From positions 124,001 through 188,000 of the forward strand of contig JAEYFP010000045.1 of assembly GCA_023402845.1 (NCBI GenBank): a stretch of 64,000 nt of DNA, read 5' to 3'. A program made the translations under genes and the position numbers. This DNA is from Bacillota bacterium. Its GTDB lineage: Bacteria > Bacillota > Clostridia > Lachnospirales > Lachnospiraceae. The notes beneath the pieces are model-generated. The model was given only the letters and a program-made list of their open reading frames with translations, ran no database searches and was not told the DNA's origin. Positions 53,971-64,000 of the stretch are shown here, one piece after another. How positions within the stretch are numbered: position 1 is the first letter of the stretch; each line of letters opens with the position of its first letter.

Positions 53971-54004
53971 GCTTTTTATCACACGTTATAACGGAGGTTA
54001 TCTT

Positions 54005-54991
54005 ATGAATCAACTTCATTCCTGTTTGCCGATCACAACCGGAGGGGATACAATCAATCATATGGCGTTTGACGGATGTGCTTATTATTGCACGATAGAC
54101 TGCAAATGCGAAATAATAAAGCTGAATGCCTGTCTGGAACCGATGTCCAGGCATTATGTATGCAGAGAGTACGACTGCATCTGCTATGATAATGTCGAAC
54201 ATTGTTTTTGGACCTCGTCAAAAGAGTGTCTGCACAAACTGTTCAAACTCGATTGTGACATGAATGAAGTGGAATGCTTAAGCATCTGTCAAATAGATTT
54301 TTCAGGTGCAATTACGGGGATCTCCTTTGATTGCTGCAGCAATGTGCTGCTCGTCTCTTATTCCGGTATCGTTGTCAAAGTGGAAAAAGGCAGCGGCAAA
54401 GCAACCGTCTTCTACTCGGCAAAGCAGGCTGCAATAACGGGCGTGCTCGGACTTTGTCCCGGCATGCTTATCACTATCTTAAAAGATCAGCGCCAACTTA
54501 TTGAAATACTGGATTCTCAGGGAAAAAATATCGGAAGCTTTTGCATTGAAGACCCTCATCTGGTGAGAAACCTGCTGTTTAATCCCTGTGAATCCGATTG
54601 CCCTTATCCACCGATAAAAGGGTTGATCGTAACAAAAATGGAGTGCTCTCCTTTTCTATGTAACTGGGAACTTTCCTATAAAGATTTATGTTTTATTCCG
54701 CACGACTGCAATTATCAGTGTAAAAAATGCGACTGCGGCAAGGAAGTGCAACCGGAACATGATTCCTGCGCCGACATCATGGAATCTATCGCGCTGATCG
54801 AAGCTGCGCTTGCTCATATATTAAATGCCGAAGGAGAAAAGCTTCAGAAAATCCTTCAGGAAACAGATGATATTGAAAAAATATTGTGCGTCAATCAAGA
54901 GGTCGGTAAAACCATCGTACAGATCACTCATTTGGAGCATGTGCTTCACGCAAAACTGACTGCTATCATCGATTGCGAGCCATGTGAATGA
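54005..54991 (+). CDS. Cys-rich protein with propeller-like N-terminus and C-terminal ILNAEG module
   Basis: 328 residues, ATG after CGGAGGTTATCTT. Residues ~1-240 show repeated short strands (GCAYYCTIDCKCEIIKLNAC, then ITGISFDCCSNVLLVSYSG) like beta-propeller blades, with unusually many Cys (more than 25). Residues ~254-328 are the shared helical module (ESIALIEAALAHILNAEGEK, then VNQEVGKTIVQITHLEHVLH). It ends CEPCE. No signal peptide or anchor is seen. High Cys content suits a cross-linked spore layer. It is in one likely operon with its neighbours. Confidence 0.75.
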   Translation: MNQLHSCLPITTGGDTINHMAFDGCAYYCTIDCKCEIIKLNACLEPMSRHYVCREYDCICYDNVEHCFWTSSKECLHKLFKLDCDMNEVECLSICQIDFSGAITGISFDCCSNVLLVSYSGIVVKVEKGSGKATVFYSAKQAAITGVLGLCPGMLITILKDQRQLIEILDSQGKNIGSFCIEDPHLVRNLLFNPCESDCPYPPIKGLIVTKMECSPFLCNWELSYKDLCFIPHDCNYQCKKCDCGKEVQPEHDSCADIMESIALIEAALAHILNAEGEKLQKILQETDDIEKILCVNQEVGKTIVQITHLEHVLHAKLTAIIDCEPCE

Positions 54992-55022
54992 CGGAGCTGA
55001 ATAAAATAAGGAGGATATTTAT

Positions 55023-58000
55023 ATGGCTCAGATTACGAAGACCGTGGACCGGACAACAGTTAACGGCTCGGAAGTATTCATTTATACATTTAATGCCGCC
55101 TACAGCGGTTTGAGACAGCCGGCGCGGGAGGGAAAAATCGTGGACATTTTCCCAAGTGTAATAAGATTCTCACTTCCTCCGGCTGAAGGGCAAATAAAGA
55201 ATATCACCCAGACACCTGTCCCGGGCGGCACACAAGTAACCTTTCATTTAGGCTCTGTCAATGCGGGCACATCCCTGTCCTTTACAATCGCCTGCTGGTT
55301 TGGACCCGGCAGAGCGCATGGCAATATTTATGTCAATGATGCCGACCTGATTGCGGACGATTTGATTGTTGCACAAGCATCGGCCCCGCCCGTCATGCTT
55401 CAGCTGGATGAAAATTTTATTTTAACAAAAACCGTTCTGCCCTCCAGTCTTGTCAGGCCGGGAGATGAACTGACCTTTACGCTGCCGCTTAGCAATAGTG
55501 AAGATCCCGGCGCTGAAATCACAGACATCGTCATCATTGACACGCTTCCCGCACAGCTGATTCCCGTATTGAGCTATACGCCGATCGGAAACGACATCGC
55601 TACGGGCGGTTTTTCCGATCCGTCAGTCAATGGATTGACCGGCAGCTGGTCTGGAAATACGCTGATCTTCCAGATTCCCAGATACAGCGGTGCCCGTTAT
55701 CATATCACCTTTAAAGCGATTGTATCGGAGGATGTCACGCCGGGGGAACGGTTCGTCAACACCGCAACGTGGACAGCAGCAGGCAGCATACGGCCGGATG
55801 CCCCGCTGACACTTAATATTTATGATCCGGCTGTTGATGCATTCGGACTATATAAATTAGGGACGCGCACCACCGTTGCCGGCGGACCGATTAACTATGA
55901 CATCTATAATTCCAATGCGACAGAAGATCTCGTACTAAATAATTATGTCTTGGAAGACACACTCCCCTCTCAGGCAGACATCGACCATTTCCGTCTGACC
56001 GCCGGTGCCGGACTTGAAAATTACAGCATTTCCATTACTCTGTCTTCTAATCCCTCAGACTATATTTATATTGTGCAAAACGTTCCGAGCGGACCGTATC
56101 CCCTGACAGACTTAGTTCCCTACATTCCTGCCGGCGATAGAATTGATAAGATAAGGCTGGAGGCAGAAAGCCTGAATCCTGCTTCTTCCTCCCATGTGCT
56201 GTTGATTTTCGGCTTTACAAACGAATCTGCTGTTTGGGGCGAACATTTCACAAACAGAGTAACTGCCACATCAAGCGGCATTTCCCGGACAGCGGCCTGG
56301 GATACGACCGTAAACGAGGTATCTGACCTGACGATTGTAAAAAGCTTTAACCCGTCTCTTGCCGCTTACCATCCGACCGAGGAATTTGACATTCAGTTGA
56401 GTGCAGCCGCACGCAACACGATTGCGAAAGATCCGATTATTATAGATCTTATTCCAAACGGTCTCCGCTATCTTCCGGACAGCGTATATTTCCGTTATTA
56501 TGACTGCATGACGGAATTGACCTATGACTCCAGACAGCCCGGATTTCCGATTGATATTCCCGCTACAACAATCCTTCCTGATTTTGCAGGCACGGGACAA
56601 ATTTTGCTGCGTTGGTCCTTCTCGTTTATCCTTCCTGTCGATAATAGTATCGAAGTCATTTTTAAAGCTTTTGTGGAAATTGATGCTCCAAATGCTTTAA
56701 CAAATAAGACTTGCGAAGGACTGCAAGGTATCGATGCGCTCTTTGTAAAAAGGGAGGCTACCGACTTGCTTTCATCGTCTGAGCTGAGCGGTATCGTTTC
56801 AACGACTTCCGAATTTTCACTGGTCAAACGTGTAAAGGGAGAACGGGATCTGGAATACACATCCAGCGGCATAACCGTACAGGGAGGCAATATTGATTAC
56901 CGCCTGCAAATAACAAATAATCAGTTTCTTGATTTAAAGGATATAGAAATTGTCGATATTCTTCCTTATGTCGGCGACACCGGTGTCATATCGACCAATC
57001 AACCGAGAGGCTCTCAGTTTGATGTGTATGCAACCTCAGCCGTAACAGCCAGCATAATAAATATACTCGGAGAGCCGGTTGATCCGGATCCCGATATCAC
57101 CATTGAATATTCCACAAGCAACGATCCCAAACGGTTTGACCAGCTTGGCAACCCCATCGGCTCGGGTGAATGGCACCTTGCTCCACCGCCAGATATTACA
57201 ACATTGCATTCTATCCGTGTAACCACCGGACCAAAGGTCATCTTAAAATCCTATGACAGGCTTCTTGTTGATTTCAGTGCAAAAGCACCTGTCAGTGTCA
57301 GCGCCGGACGAACCGCCTATAATTCCTATGCCGTACGTGCCAATAAAATCAACGGCGGCATCTGCGAGCCGCTGCTTCCGACAGAGCCCCACCGGGCAGG
57401 CGTTACAATTGCCGCACAGTGCCTTGGTTCCATCGGAAATTTTGTCTGGGAGGATTTGAATCATAACGGGTTATATGATCCATCGGAGCCCGGTGTAAAC
57501 GGGGTAGCGGTTGCACTTTACTCCGAAAGCGGAAAACTGCTGGCTACTACGTTTACATCTAACAGTGCCTTCGGTGAGCCCGGCTATTATCTGTTTACCG
57601 ATCTTGCGGACGGTGTCTATCAAGTGAAATTCAGTCCTTTCGGCAATTACAGCCTGACGATTCAGCGTGCGGATCAGCCAAACGGCAGTAAGCCAAACCC
57701 CGTCACAGGCTTTACGGAGCTGATCACAATTACGTGCGGCCGGCAAATTCCTGACATCGACGCGGGCATCATTGCTGCAAAATGCGATCCTCCTGTCATC
57801 AACGCGTCCGACAGATGTATTCATACAGGCTCACCGTTTAATCCGATGAAAGGAGTCACTGCAACGGATTGCATGGGCAATTCTATTACCGCAGATATCA
57901 TCATTATTGAAAATAACGTCAATACAAAACTTCCCGGATTATATACCGTCACCTATGAGGTTTCGGATGAAAGATGCCTGACCTCCCAAAAGCAAATTAC

Positions 58001-58280
58001 GGTAAAAGTGTGCGGTAATACTCCACGGCAGCAGGCAATTACCTGCCTCTTTGATTCGATCGCGCTGGAGCAGACCGCTATTTCAGCCATTCTCAATGCA
58101 GAGGGAGCTAAAATTCAAAGAGCCAATAAATTAAATTTTTCAAACAAAGAAATGATTAAAATCAACCGCTCCGTCCAGGATATGATCGGTTCCGTTACAC
58201 AGCTGGAAATCGTTCTGCAAAGCAAGCTGGAGCTTTTTGAGGACACCGCCTGCTCGGCCGATTGCTGTAAGAAAAAATAA
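55023..58280 (+). CDS. large DUF11-repeat protein with SdrD-B-like, Ig-like and ILNAEG modules
   Basis: 1085 residues, ATG after AAGGAGGATATTTAT. Four to five DUF11-type beta-sandwich repeats cover ~1-790 (FILTKTVLPSSLVRPGDELT, LTIVKSFNPSLAAYHPTEEF, FSLVKRVKGERDLEYTSSG). An SdrD-B-like domain lies at ~801-905 (SIGNFVWEDLNHNGLYDPSE). A DUF5011-like Ig domain follows at ~920-1000 (KLPGLYTVTYEVSDE). The shared helical module is at 1005-1085 (SIALEQTAISAILNAEG). Despite adhesin-like repeats it has no signal peptide, no LPXTG and no anchor, so assembly from inside, as on a spore surface, is more likely. Confidence 0.82.
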   Translation: MAQITKTVDRTTVNGSEVFIYTFNAAYSGLRQPAREGKIVDIFPSVIRFSLPPAEGQIKNITQTPVPGGTQVTFHLGSVNAGTSLSFTIACWFGPGRAHGNIYVNDADLIADDLIVAQASAPPVMLQLDENFILTKTVLPSSLVRPGDELTFTLPLSNSEDPGAEITDIVIIDTLPAQLIPVLSYTPIGNDIATGGFSDPSVNGLTGSWSGNTLIFQIPRYSGARYHITFKAIVSEDVTPGERFVNTATWTAAGSIRPDAPLTLNIYDPAVDAFGLYKLGTRTTVAGGPINYDIYNSNATEDLVLNNYVLEDTLPSQADIDHFRLTAGAGLENYSISITLSSNPSDYIYIVQNVPSGPYPLTDLVPYIPAGDRIDKIRLEAESLNPASSSHVLLIFGFTNESAVWGEHFTNRVTATSSGISRTAAWDTTVNEVSDLTIVKSFNPSLAAYHPTEEFDIQLSAAARNTIAKDPIIIDLIPNGLRYLPDSVYFRYYDCMTELTYDSRQPGFPIDIPATTILPDFAGTGQILLRWSFSFILPVDNSIEVIFKAFVEIDAPNALTNKTCEGLQGIDALFVKREATDLLSSSELSGIVSTTSEFSLVKRVKGERDLEYTSSGITVQGGNIDYRLQITNNQFLDLKDIEIVDILPYVGDTGVISTNQPRGSQFDVYATSAVTASIINILGEPVDPDPDITIEYSTSNDPKRFDQLGNPIGSGEWHLAPPPDITTLHSIRVTTGPKVILKSYDRLLVDFSAKAPVSVSAGRTAYNSYAVRANKINGGICEPLLPTEPHRAGVTIAAQCLGSIGNFVWEDLNHNGLYDPSEPGVNGVAVALYSESGKLLATTFTSNSAFGEPGYYLFTDLADGVYQVKFSPFGNYSLTIQRADQPNGSKPNPVTGFTELITITCGRQIPDIDAGIIAAKCDPPVINASDRCIHTGSPFNPMKGVTATDCMGNSITADIIIIENNVNTKLPGLYTVTYEVSDERCLTSQKQITVKVCGNTPRQQAITCLFDSIALEQTAISAILNAEGAKIQRANKLNFSNKEMIKINRSVQDMIGSVTQLEIVLQSKLELFEDTACSADCCKKK

Positions 58281-58342
58281 AATCATAAAAAGGGCGTCTC
58301 CGCAAGGCGCGCCCCCAATAAAGAAGTATTTATACGGCATAC

Positions 58343-60009
<1,667 letters not shown>

Positions 60010-60081
60010 TTAAGGGGACAGCCGGACAAACGGTAATGTATGAACCTATTATACCGTGTCCGGCTGTCTTTGTCACCTTTG

Positions 60082-60258
60082 TCAAGGCTGGCTGTCGGTT
60101 AAAATCAGCCGCTTCATTTTAGCGACCATATCTTCCTTTGCCTGCTCATTGAACCGGGAGGACACAATGTATGTGGTGCCGCCGATCTGCCGCTGGAGCG
60201 TCAGCGGCGGCATCTCTTTTTTCGGGGGTTGGGAAATGTGGGCTTTGTCTTTTTCCAT
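60082..60258 (-). CDS. transposon-encoded protein TnpW-like
   Basis: 58 residues; ATG 60258 follows AGAAAGGAATTTGA. Sequence: MEKDKAHISQPPKKEM, then LTLQRQIGGTTYIVSSRFNE and KEDMVAKMKRLILTDSQP. This pattern is that of the short TnpW proteins carried next to the recombinase of Tn4451-type elements. Their role is unclear; a DNA-binding helper is possible. It lies 87 bases before the recombinase gene and probably shares its transcript. Confidence 0.75.
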   Translation of the reverse strand: MEKDKAHISQPPKKEMPPLTLQRQIGGTTYIVSSRFNEQAKEDMVAKMKRLILTDSQP

Positions 60259-60310
60259 TCAAATTCCTTTCTCAAAATTACAATATTCGGTTGTCAAGGT
60301 GCAATATTTC

Positions 60311-61267
60311 TTAAAGCTGATTGTCTTTCGTATAGGCTTTTCCTCTCTGCTCCCGCCGCACCTGTTCCAGAACATCAGTCGGGATACGGTCAACAAGACG
60401 CTGGATATTATGAAGCTCACTTTCCAGCTTGGCCCGTTCCATTGTGTCTTTCATCTTTCCTGATTCGCTGGCCTTTGCCCTGGCTTCCAGCTTCTTGTTT
60501 TCCACAAGTAAATCTGAAATTGTGACCTTGTACTTTTTAAGCTGACTGCTGAAATTCTCCATCTGCGGGAACCACTTTTTCAGCAGGGCGAGGGCTTCCT
60601 CTTTCTTCTTCCCGGCGTTCAGCGGCCCGATATTGTCCAGTGCCGTTTCAATGGCTCTGGCCTGTTGGGAAAGGGAAACCGCCTGCTTGAATAGCCGGGT
60701 GGGGATATGCTTGCGGCCTGTTTTGAACGCACTTTCCCCACGCTCCAAGTCCGGGTATTTCTCCACCATATGAGCGTGAAAATCGTCCTGCCATCTGGAA
60801 AGGCTGGCCCGGTTGCCTAAAATCTCTTTTGCCGATAAGCGGTTATCCTCCGTCAGCGGTACAAAGGTCAGGTGCATATGGGGCGTTCTCTCGTCCATGT
60901 GTACCACCGCCGACACGATATTGTCCCGGCCTACCCGATGGGTAAGGAAGTCAGCCGCCCTTTGGAAAAACGCCGCCGTTTCCTTTGGGGATTTTCCCTT
61001 GAAAAATTCCGGGCTGGCGGTTATTAAGGTATCCACAAATCGGGTGCTGTCCTTGCGTGTCTTGCACCCGGCCTGTTCGATACGGTTTTGAATGAAGTGG
61101 TAATAGCGGCCCTCCGGCTTGACGATATGAAAATTGTACTTGCTCCGGCTGGTGTCAATATCCGGGTTGCAGGCGTATTTGTCCTTTTGTCTTTCGTGAT
61201 GGGCTTCCAGCGGCCTTGCCGGGTTGCCCTTGTGCTTCTCAAAGCGTAAGATTGCGTGTTGCGGCAA
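60311..61267 (-). CDS. MobV-family relaxase (plasmid recombination/mobilization protein)
   Basis: 318 residues from TTG 61267, ~10 bases after GAAGGAGGG. The MobV/Pre domain covers ~1-210: HAILRFEKHKG, then FHIVKPEGRYYHFIQ and the metal-binding motif HMDERTPHMHLTFVP (H123, H130, H132). The C-terminal third is a coiled coil. It nicks DNA at oriT and starts transfer when a helper conjugative system is present. It corresponds in position and role to TnpZ of Tn4451. A candidate oriT hairpin lies just upstream. Confidence 0.92.
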   Translation of the reverse strand: MPQHAILRFEKHKGNPARPLEAHHERQKDKYACNPDIDTSRSKYNFHIVKPEGRYYHFIQNRIEQAGCKTRKDSTRFVDTLITASPEFFKGKSPKETAAFFQRAADFLTHRVGRDNIVSAVVHMDERTPHMHLTFVPLTEDNRLSAKEILGNRASLSRWQDDFHAHMVEKYPDLERGESAFKTGRKHIPTRLFKQAVSLSQQARAIETALDNIGPLNAGKKKEEALALLKKWFPQMENFSSQLKKYKVTISDLLVENKKLEARAKASESGKMKDTMERAKLESELHNIQRLVDRIPTDVLEQVRREQRGKAYTKDNQL

Positions 61268-61309
61268 TCTATCAACCCTCCTTCCCCTGTGGACGGTTAG
61301 AAGCCCGTT

Positions 61310-61347
61310 TTCCGGGGTGGAGGTACAAACATACCACTACCCCGGAA
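61310..61347. other. candidate oriT hairpin upstream of the relaxase gene
   Basis: TTCCGGGGT (61310-61318) and ACCCCGGAA (61339-61347) are perfectly complementary, with inner GTGG/CCAC. MobV origins lie just upstream of the mob gene and contain inverted repeats, so the place is right. The nick site is not recognised with certainty. Confidence 0.45.
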
Positions 61348-61388
61348 GGAGCTTCAAAAAACCTTGTCATACCGGGCTTTTTCAGCCC

Positions 61389-61790
61389 TTAACTGTCTGC
61401 TTTGTTCCGTCTTTTCCTGCCGCTGGCGTTCTTCTGCTTCCTGTGTATCTCCTTTGCACAGGCTTCACAATATTTCGCCCGGTTGGAGCCGGGGACGAAA
61501 ACCGCCCCGCACACAGCGCACCGCTTCACATCGCCTTTATGGAAAATCTCCGCTTCCAGCGGTTTGTCCAGCGGCAAGACCGCATGACGGAACCATGCAC
61601 AGCAGACGGAATAGGAAATGCTCTGGACACAGACGCATTCCTCCCCATCGTCCAGCAAAATGCAGTTGCCGTTGTCATAGTTGCAGCACTCCCGGCGAAT
61701 GAGAGCGTTGGCCCGTCTGCGCTGTCCCGGCATCATGCGGGGCAGGGAGCCGTCCGGCCTGCGCTCTATGGGTTTCAGTTTATCTCTCAT
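61389..61790 (-). CDS. cysteine-rich VLP-domain protein
   Basis: 133 residues, ATG after CGGAGGATACCC. Cys-rich N-terminal part: RRECCNYDNGNCILLDDGEE, then CVCVQSISYSVCCAWFRHAV, followed by the VLP-like motif AVLPLDKPLEAEI. A C-terminal zinc ribbon-like part is CAVCGAVFVPGSNRAKYCEA. It is a common gene of clostridial integrative elements; function unknown. It is oriented with the relaxase and recombinase and likely in their operon. Confidence 0.85.
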   Translation of the reverse strand: MRDKLKPIERRPDGSLPRMMPGQRRRANALIRRECCNYDNGNCILLDDGEECVCVQSISYSVCCAWFRHAVLPLDKPLEAEIFHKGDVKRCAVCGAVFVPGSNRAKYCEACAKEIHRKQKNASGRKRRNKADS

Positions 61791-61886
61791 GGGTATCCTC
61801 CGTTTTCATTGTCCTTTGCCGTTTTTCCCAAAAGCCGTTCCTGCCCCATTCCTGCGGCGTTTCCCCGTATTGGCACGCTCCCCGGC

Positions 61887-61911
61887 ACTTCGGGCCAACT
61901 TGTCCCGAAGT
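61887..61911. repeat. 25-base hairpin repeat, copy 1
   Basis: ACTTCGGGCCAACTTGTC then CCGAAGT: ACTTCGGG pairs with CCCGAAGT around loop CCAACTTGT. An exact copy lies at 63948-63972. It is in the intergenic region between the cysteine-rich VLP gene and the HTH gene. Confidence 0.85.
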
Positions 61912-62064
61912 CCGGTTTATGGCGGTGCTTCCCCTGCGGGTGGTATCCCTTTCGGACGGTCATTCACTTGTGTTGTCCATCGATGAACTAACCCAAGTGT
62001 ATACTTTTTTGACCACCCCTCCCGTATATCCACAAGGTTGGAAAACGGGCCGAAAATGAAAAAA

Positions 62065-62094
62065 TTCCACGCTTGTGGAAAGGTATGGTATAAT
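62065..62094 (+). promoter_or_regulatory. promoter and operator of the HTH regulator gene
   Basis: -10 TATAAT (62089-62094). The -35 position is occupied by TTCCAC (62065-62070, spacer 18), which is half of the inverted repeat TTCCAC-GCTT-GTGGAA (62065-62080). A repressor here would block the promoter; autorepression by the HTH protein is likely. Confidence 0.6.
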
Positions 62095-62137
62095 GGGAAC
62101 AGGCAGAAAACCGAAACGGAGAAAGGAGGATACGGTT

Positions 62138-62953
62138 ATGAATGTGACCTTGACGATACAGGAAAAGTTAAAGGATTTACGGGTGGAACATGGTTTGACG
62201 CTGGAGCAGTTGGAGCAGCGGACAGGCATTTCAAAATCCGCTTTGGGCAACTATGAAACAGAGGACTACAAAGACATCAGCCACACCAGCATTGTGACGC
62301 TGGCGAAATTCTATGGCGTATCCACCGATTACCTGTTGGGGCTGACCGAAAACAAAAAGCACCCAAACGCCGATCTTGCAGACCTGCGTTTGAGTGATGG
62401 CATGATAGACCTATTGAAAAGCGGGGCAATCAACACCCGGCTTCTTTGTGAAATGGCGGCGCATAAGGATTTTGTGAAGTTACTGGCCGACATTGAGATT
62501 TATGTGGACGGTATCGCCAGTATGCAGGTGCAGAACCTGAACGCCTATGTTAATCTGGCGAGGGACACCATAGAAAAGAAGTACCGCCCCGGCGAGCATG
62601 ACCATCATATTCGCATACTGAACGCCGCCCACATCAACGAGGACGAGTATTTTCGTCATGTGGTGCATGACGATATGGACGGTATCATTCAGAGTATCAA
62701 GCAAGCCCACAGGCAGGACACCACCAGCGCACCGGAAACCGATTTTGTGCGGGAGCTAAAGCAGGATTTAGAGTTTGTGTCCAGCATTGAGGGGAGCGCA
62801 CAAAAGAAACAGGTTGCCCTGTATTGCCGGCGGCTGGGGATTGACTATACCAAGCTGACCGAGGTTGAATTTGAAGTGATGATGAGGGTGCTGGGGAAGT
62901 CCAAGCATTTGAAAAGTCCGAGCAAGAAAAAGGGGCGGAAGAAACGGAAATGA
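62138..62953 (+). CDS. XRE-family helix-turn-helix regulator of the mobile element
   Basis: 271 residues from ATG 62138 after GAAAGGAGGATACGGTT; the longer frame from GTG 62075 lies in the promoter. Residues 1-70 are a Cro/CI-type HTH (LKDLRVEHGLTLEQLEQRTG, then ISKSALGNYETEDYKDISHT). A helical C-terminal part follows and ends in a very basic tail (KSPSKKKGRKKRK). It is opposite in direction to the mobility genes. It probably represses excision or transfer functions. Confidence 0.88.
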   Translation: MNVTLTIQEKLKDLRVEHGLTLEQLEQRTGISKSALGNYETEDYKDISHTSIVTLAKFYGVSTDYLLGLTENKKHPNADLADLRLSDGMIDLLKSGAINTRLLCEMAAHKDFVKLLADIEIYVDGIASMQVQNLNAYVNLARDTIEKKYRPGEHDHHIRILNAAHINEDEYFRHVVHDDMDGIIQSIKQAHRQDTTSAPETDFVRELKQDLEFVSSIEGSAQKKQVALYCRRLGIDYTKLTEVEFEVMMRVLGKSKHLKSPSKKKGRKKRK

Positions 62954-63038
62954 CAGGTCTGGGTTTATGTGATAAAATGAACAATAGTACGCTTTAGTTT
63001 ATAGAAGTCAAATTAAAATAGATTTGTGAGGTGGCGGC

Positions 63039-63449
63039 ATGAGCAACCAAGAAAAGGTGAAATATTTTTATGAACATATTACCTCTAATAACTTAATTGA
63101 GGAATTTTCTGATTATATTGCCGATAACTGTATTGTCAGAATTGGCGAAAGCGTTGTCGAGGTAGGCATAGAGGGAATGATACAGCACAATAATGATGTT
63201 CGTAAAACATACCCCGACTTAAAAATGACCGTTATTCGTCAATTTTCTGATGGGGATACGGTAATAACAGAGTTTATTATGGAGGGAACGCACAAAGGCG
63301 AATGGCTGGGCATGAAGCCCACAGGAAAGAAACTCCGAATGTCAGGTGTTGATATTGATAGGCTCATAGATGGCAAAATCGTTGAGCATGGCGGTGCCGT
63401 AAATACATTTGAAGCGCTTTTTGCGGCAGACATCATTAAGCCTGTTTAG
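63039..63449 (+). CDS. SnoaL-like (nuclear transport factor 2 fold) protein
   Basis: 136 residues, ATG after GAGGTGGCGGC. The pattern YFYEHITSNNLIEEFSDYIA, then EFIMEGTHKGEWLGMKPTGK and VDIDRLIDGKIVEHGGAVNT matches SnoaL-like polyketide-cyclase family proteins. This fold binds small molecules; most members in non-producers have no known reaction. It follows the HTH gene by 85 bases and may be cargo of the mobile element. No substrate can be named. Confidence 0.85.
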   Translation: MSNQEKVKYFYEHITSNNLIEEFSDYIADNCIVRIGESVVEVGIEGMIQHNNDVRKTYPDLKMTVIRQFSDGDTVITEFIMEGTHKGEWLGMKPTGKKLRMSGVDIDRLIDGKIVEHGGAVNTFEALFAADIIKPV

Positions 63450-63516
63450 ATTTATCATTTCTTCGCTTTAGCTATGTAAAGTGAATGAGCAAGTGCAGAA
63501 TTACCACTACGCCTAT

Positions 63517-63586
63517 CCAGCCAGTCAAGGGACGAATAGTATTTTGCTGATGCAAAATCTCCACTCTTAAACCCTTGACTGGCTGG
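63517..63586. repeat. 15-base perfect inverted repeat with inner hairpin
   Basis: CCAGCCAGTCAAGGG (63517-63531) and CCCTTGACTGGCTGG (63572-63586) are exact complements. Inside is ATTTTGC/GCAAAAT. It is followed by ATTTTTGCC, so it may terminate transcription from the SnoaL-like gene, or be a recombination site. Confidence 0.75.
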
Positions 63587-63947
63587 ATTTTTGCCGTACC
63601 ATTGCGCCGCCGACAACGGGGAACAGGATACAATCCTGCCCGTTGCCGCCTGCTCCATTCTACGGCAAAACCGGCTCCGCTGGATTGGCGGCAGTCGGTA
63701 ACTTTTTGCGGTGGCTCTGCCCCCGCACCCCCGGCCTCCTTCAAAGAACAGGCGAAAGGCGTTGTCAATGGGAATGTGGAATAGCGGGCAGAGTGAAGCG
63801 GCGGAGCATATGCCGCAAAAGCCCATTGACATAAGCCGAAGCCCACACTAAACCGCAAGGTTCCCATGTCCTTTCGCATGGGAACCTCTGCCACACGGCG
63901 AGTGGGGGGAGTTCCAGAGGGGGAACGCCTCTGGACAGCCTGTGAGG

Positions 63948-63972
63948 ACTTCGGGCCAACTTGTCCCGAAGT
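63948..63972. repeat. 25-base hairpin repeat, copy 2
   Basis: Exact second copy, in direct orientation, of the hairpin at 61887-61911. The two copies flank the HTH and SnoaL-like genes. Confidence 0.85.
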
Positions 63973-64000
63973 GGCCTGAATTGTGCAAACAAAGAAAATG

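Larger units (their letters stand above)
63450..64000. other. non-coding GC-rich stretch with several hairpins
   Basis: No ORF here has a ribosome binding site or recognisable protein; frames on the minus strand are Cys/Arg/Pro-rich and look random. The stretch has the 15-base inverted repeat at 63517-63586, the second copy of the 25-base hairpin at 63948, and several short GC-rich repeats. It may be the edge of the mobile element or the start of another element. Confidence 0.5.

Noticed and set aside
63455..63992. Overlapping ORFs on both strands at the window end
   Set aside because: GC-rich non-coding stretch full of hairpins; frames are Pro/Arg/Cys-rich without start signals or known domains.

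Overview
The window looks like chromosome from an anaerobic, spore-forming, low-to-mid GC Firmicute of the class Clostridia, most likely a gut or rumen Lachnospiraceae-type bacterium. The evidence is the gene set: gdpP-rplI-dnaB and rpsF-ssb-rpsR blocks, mecA, pyruvate formate-lyase with its activase and a clostridial 2[4Fe-4S] ferredoxin, YesM/YesN two-component systems, several sugar ABC importers, consensus sigma-A promoters (TTGACA-17-TATAAT type), strong AGGAGG ribosome binding sites, and a putative spore-surface cluster with a sigma-K-like promoter. No rRNA, tRNA or CRISPR array was seen.

Layout. 0-5 kb: the tail of a sensor kinase with its AraC-type response regulator, a GH18 cell-wall or spore hydrolase, a small unknown gene, mecA, and a DUF1858 redox protein. 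5.4-9.3 kb: a fermentation cluster with a pyruvate formate-lyase that lacks its own glycyl-radical domain. Two small ORFs follow it: a Cys-containing relative of the linker region, and a stand-alone glycyl-radical domain. Then come pflA and a ferredoxin. 9.3-14 kb: merR-type regulator, dnaB, rplI, gdpP. 14-18.3 kb: acyl-CoA synthetase, medium-chain dehydrogenase and ROK regulator. 18.4-23.3 kb: rpsR-ssb-rpsF, DUF951, sirtuin, and a cluster of MaoC hydratase, acyl carrier protein and an AAC(3)-like/DUF4910 fusion. 23.5-27.6 kb: O-antigen-ligase-like protein, membrane-anchored FKBP, plsY.

27.8-47.7 kb is a sugar-use island. It has two ribose/galactofuranose-type ABC importers, one led by a LacI regulator with three operator-like sites, the other ending in an FGGY kinase. 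It also has a GH43 glycosidase, an SGNH esterase-like hydrolase, an AraR-like repressor, and a kinase/binding-protein/response-regulator trio likely to sense a sugar. 48-52.4 kb: TetR plus a heterodimeric ABC exporter pair. 52.5-58.3 kb: a SIMPL protein, a tandem pair of structured ~120-nt repeats (a third copy lies at 10.0 kb), and three adjacent genes sharing one C-terminal ~70-residue module (motif ILNAEG), proposed to be spore-surface proteins. 58.3 kb to the end: the left part of a Tn4451-like mobilizable element (large serine recombinase, TnpW-like protein, MobV relaxase, cysteine-rich VLP protein, HTH regulator), then a SnoaL-like gene and non-coding sequence rich in hairpins.

The most unusual feature is the split pyruvate formate-lyase with its additional Cys-containing partner.
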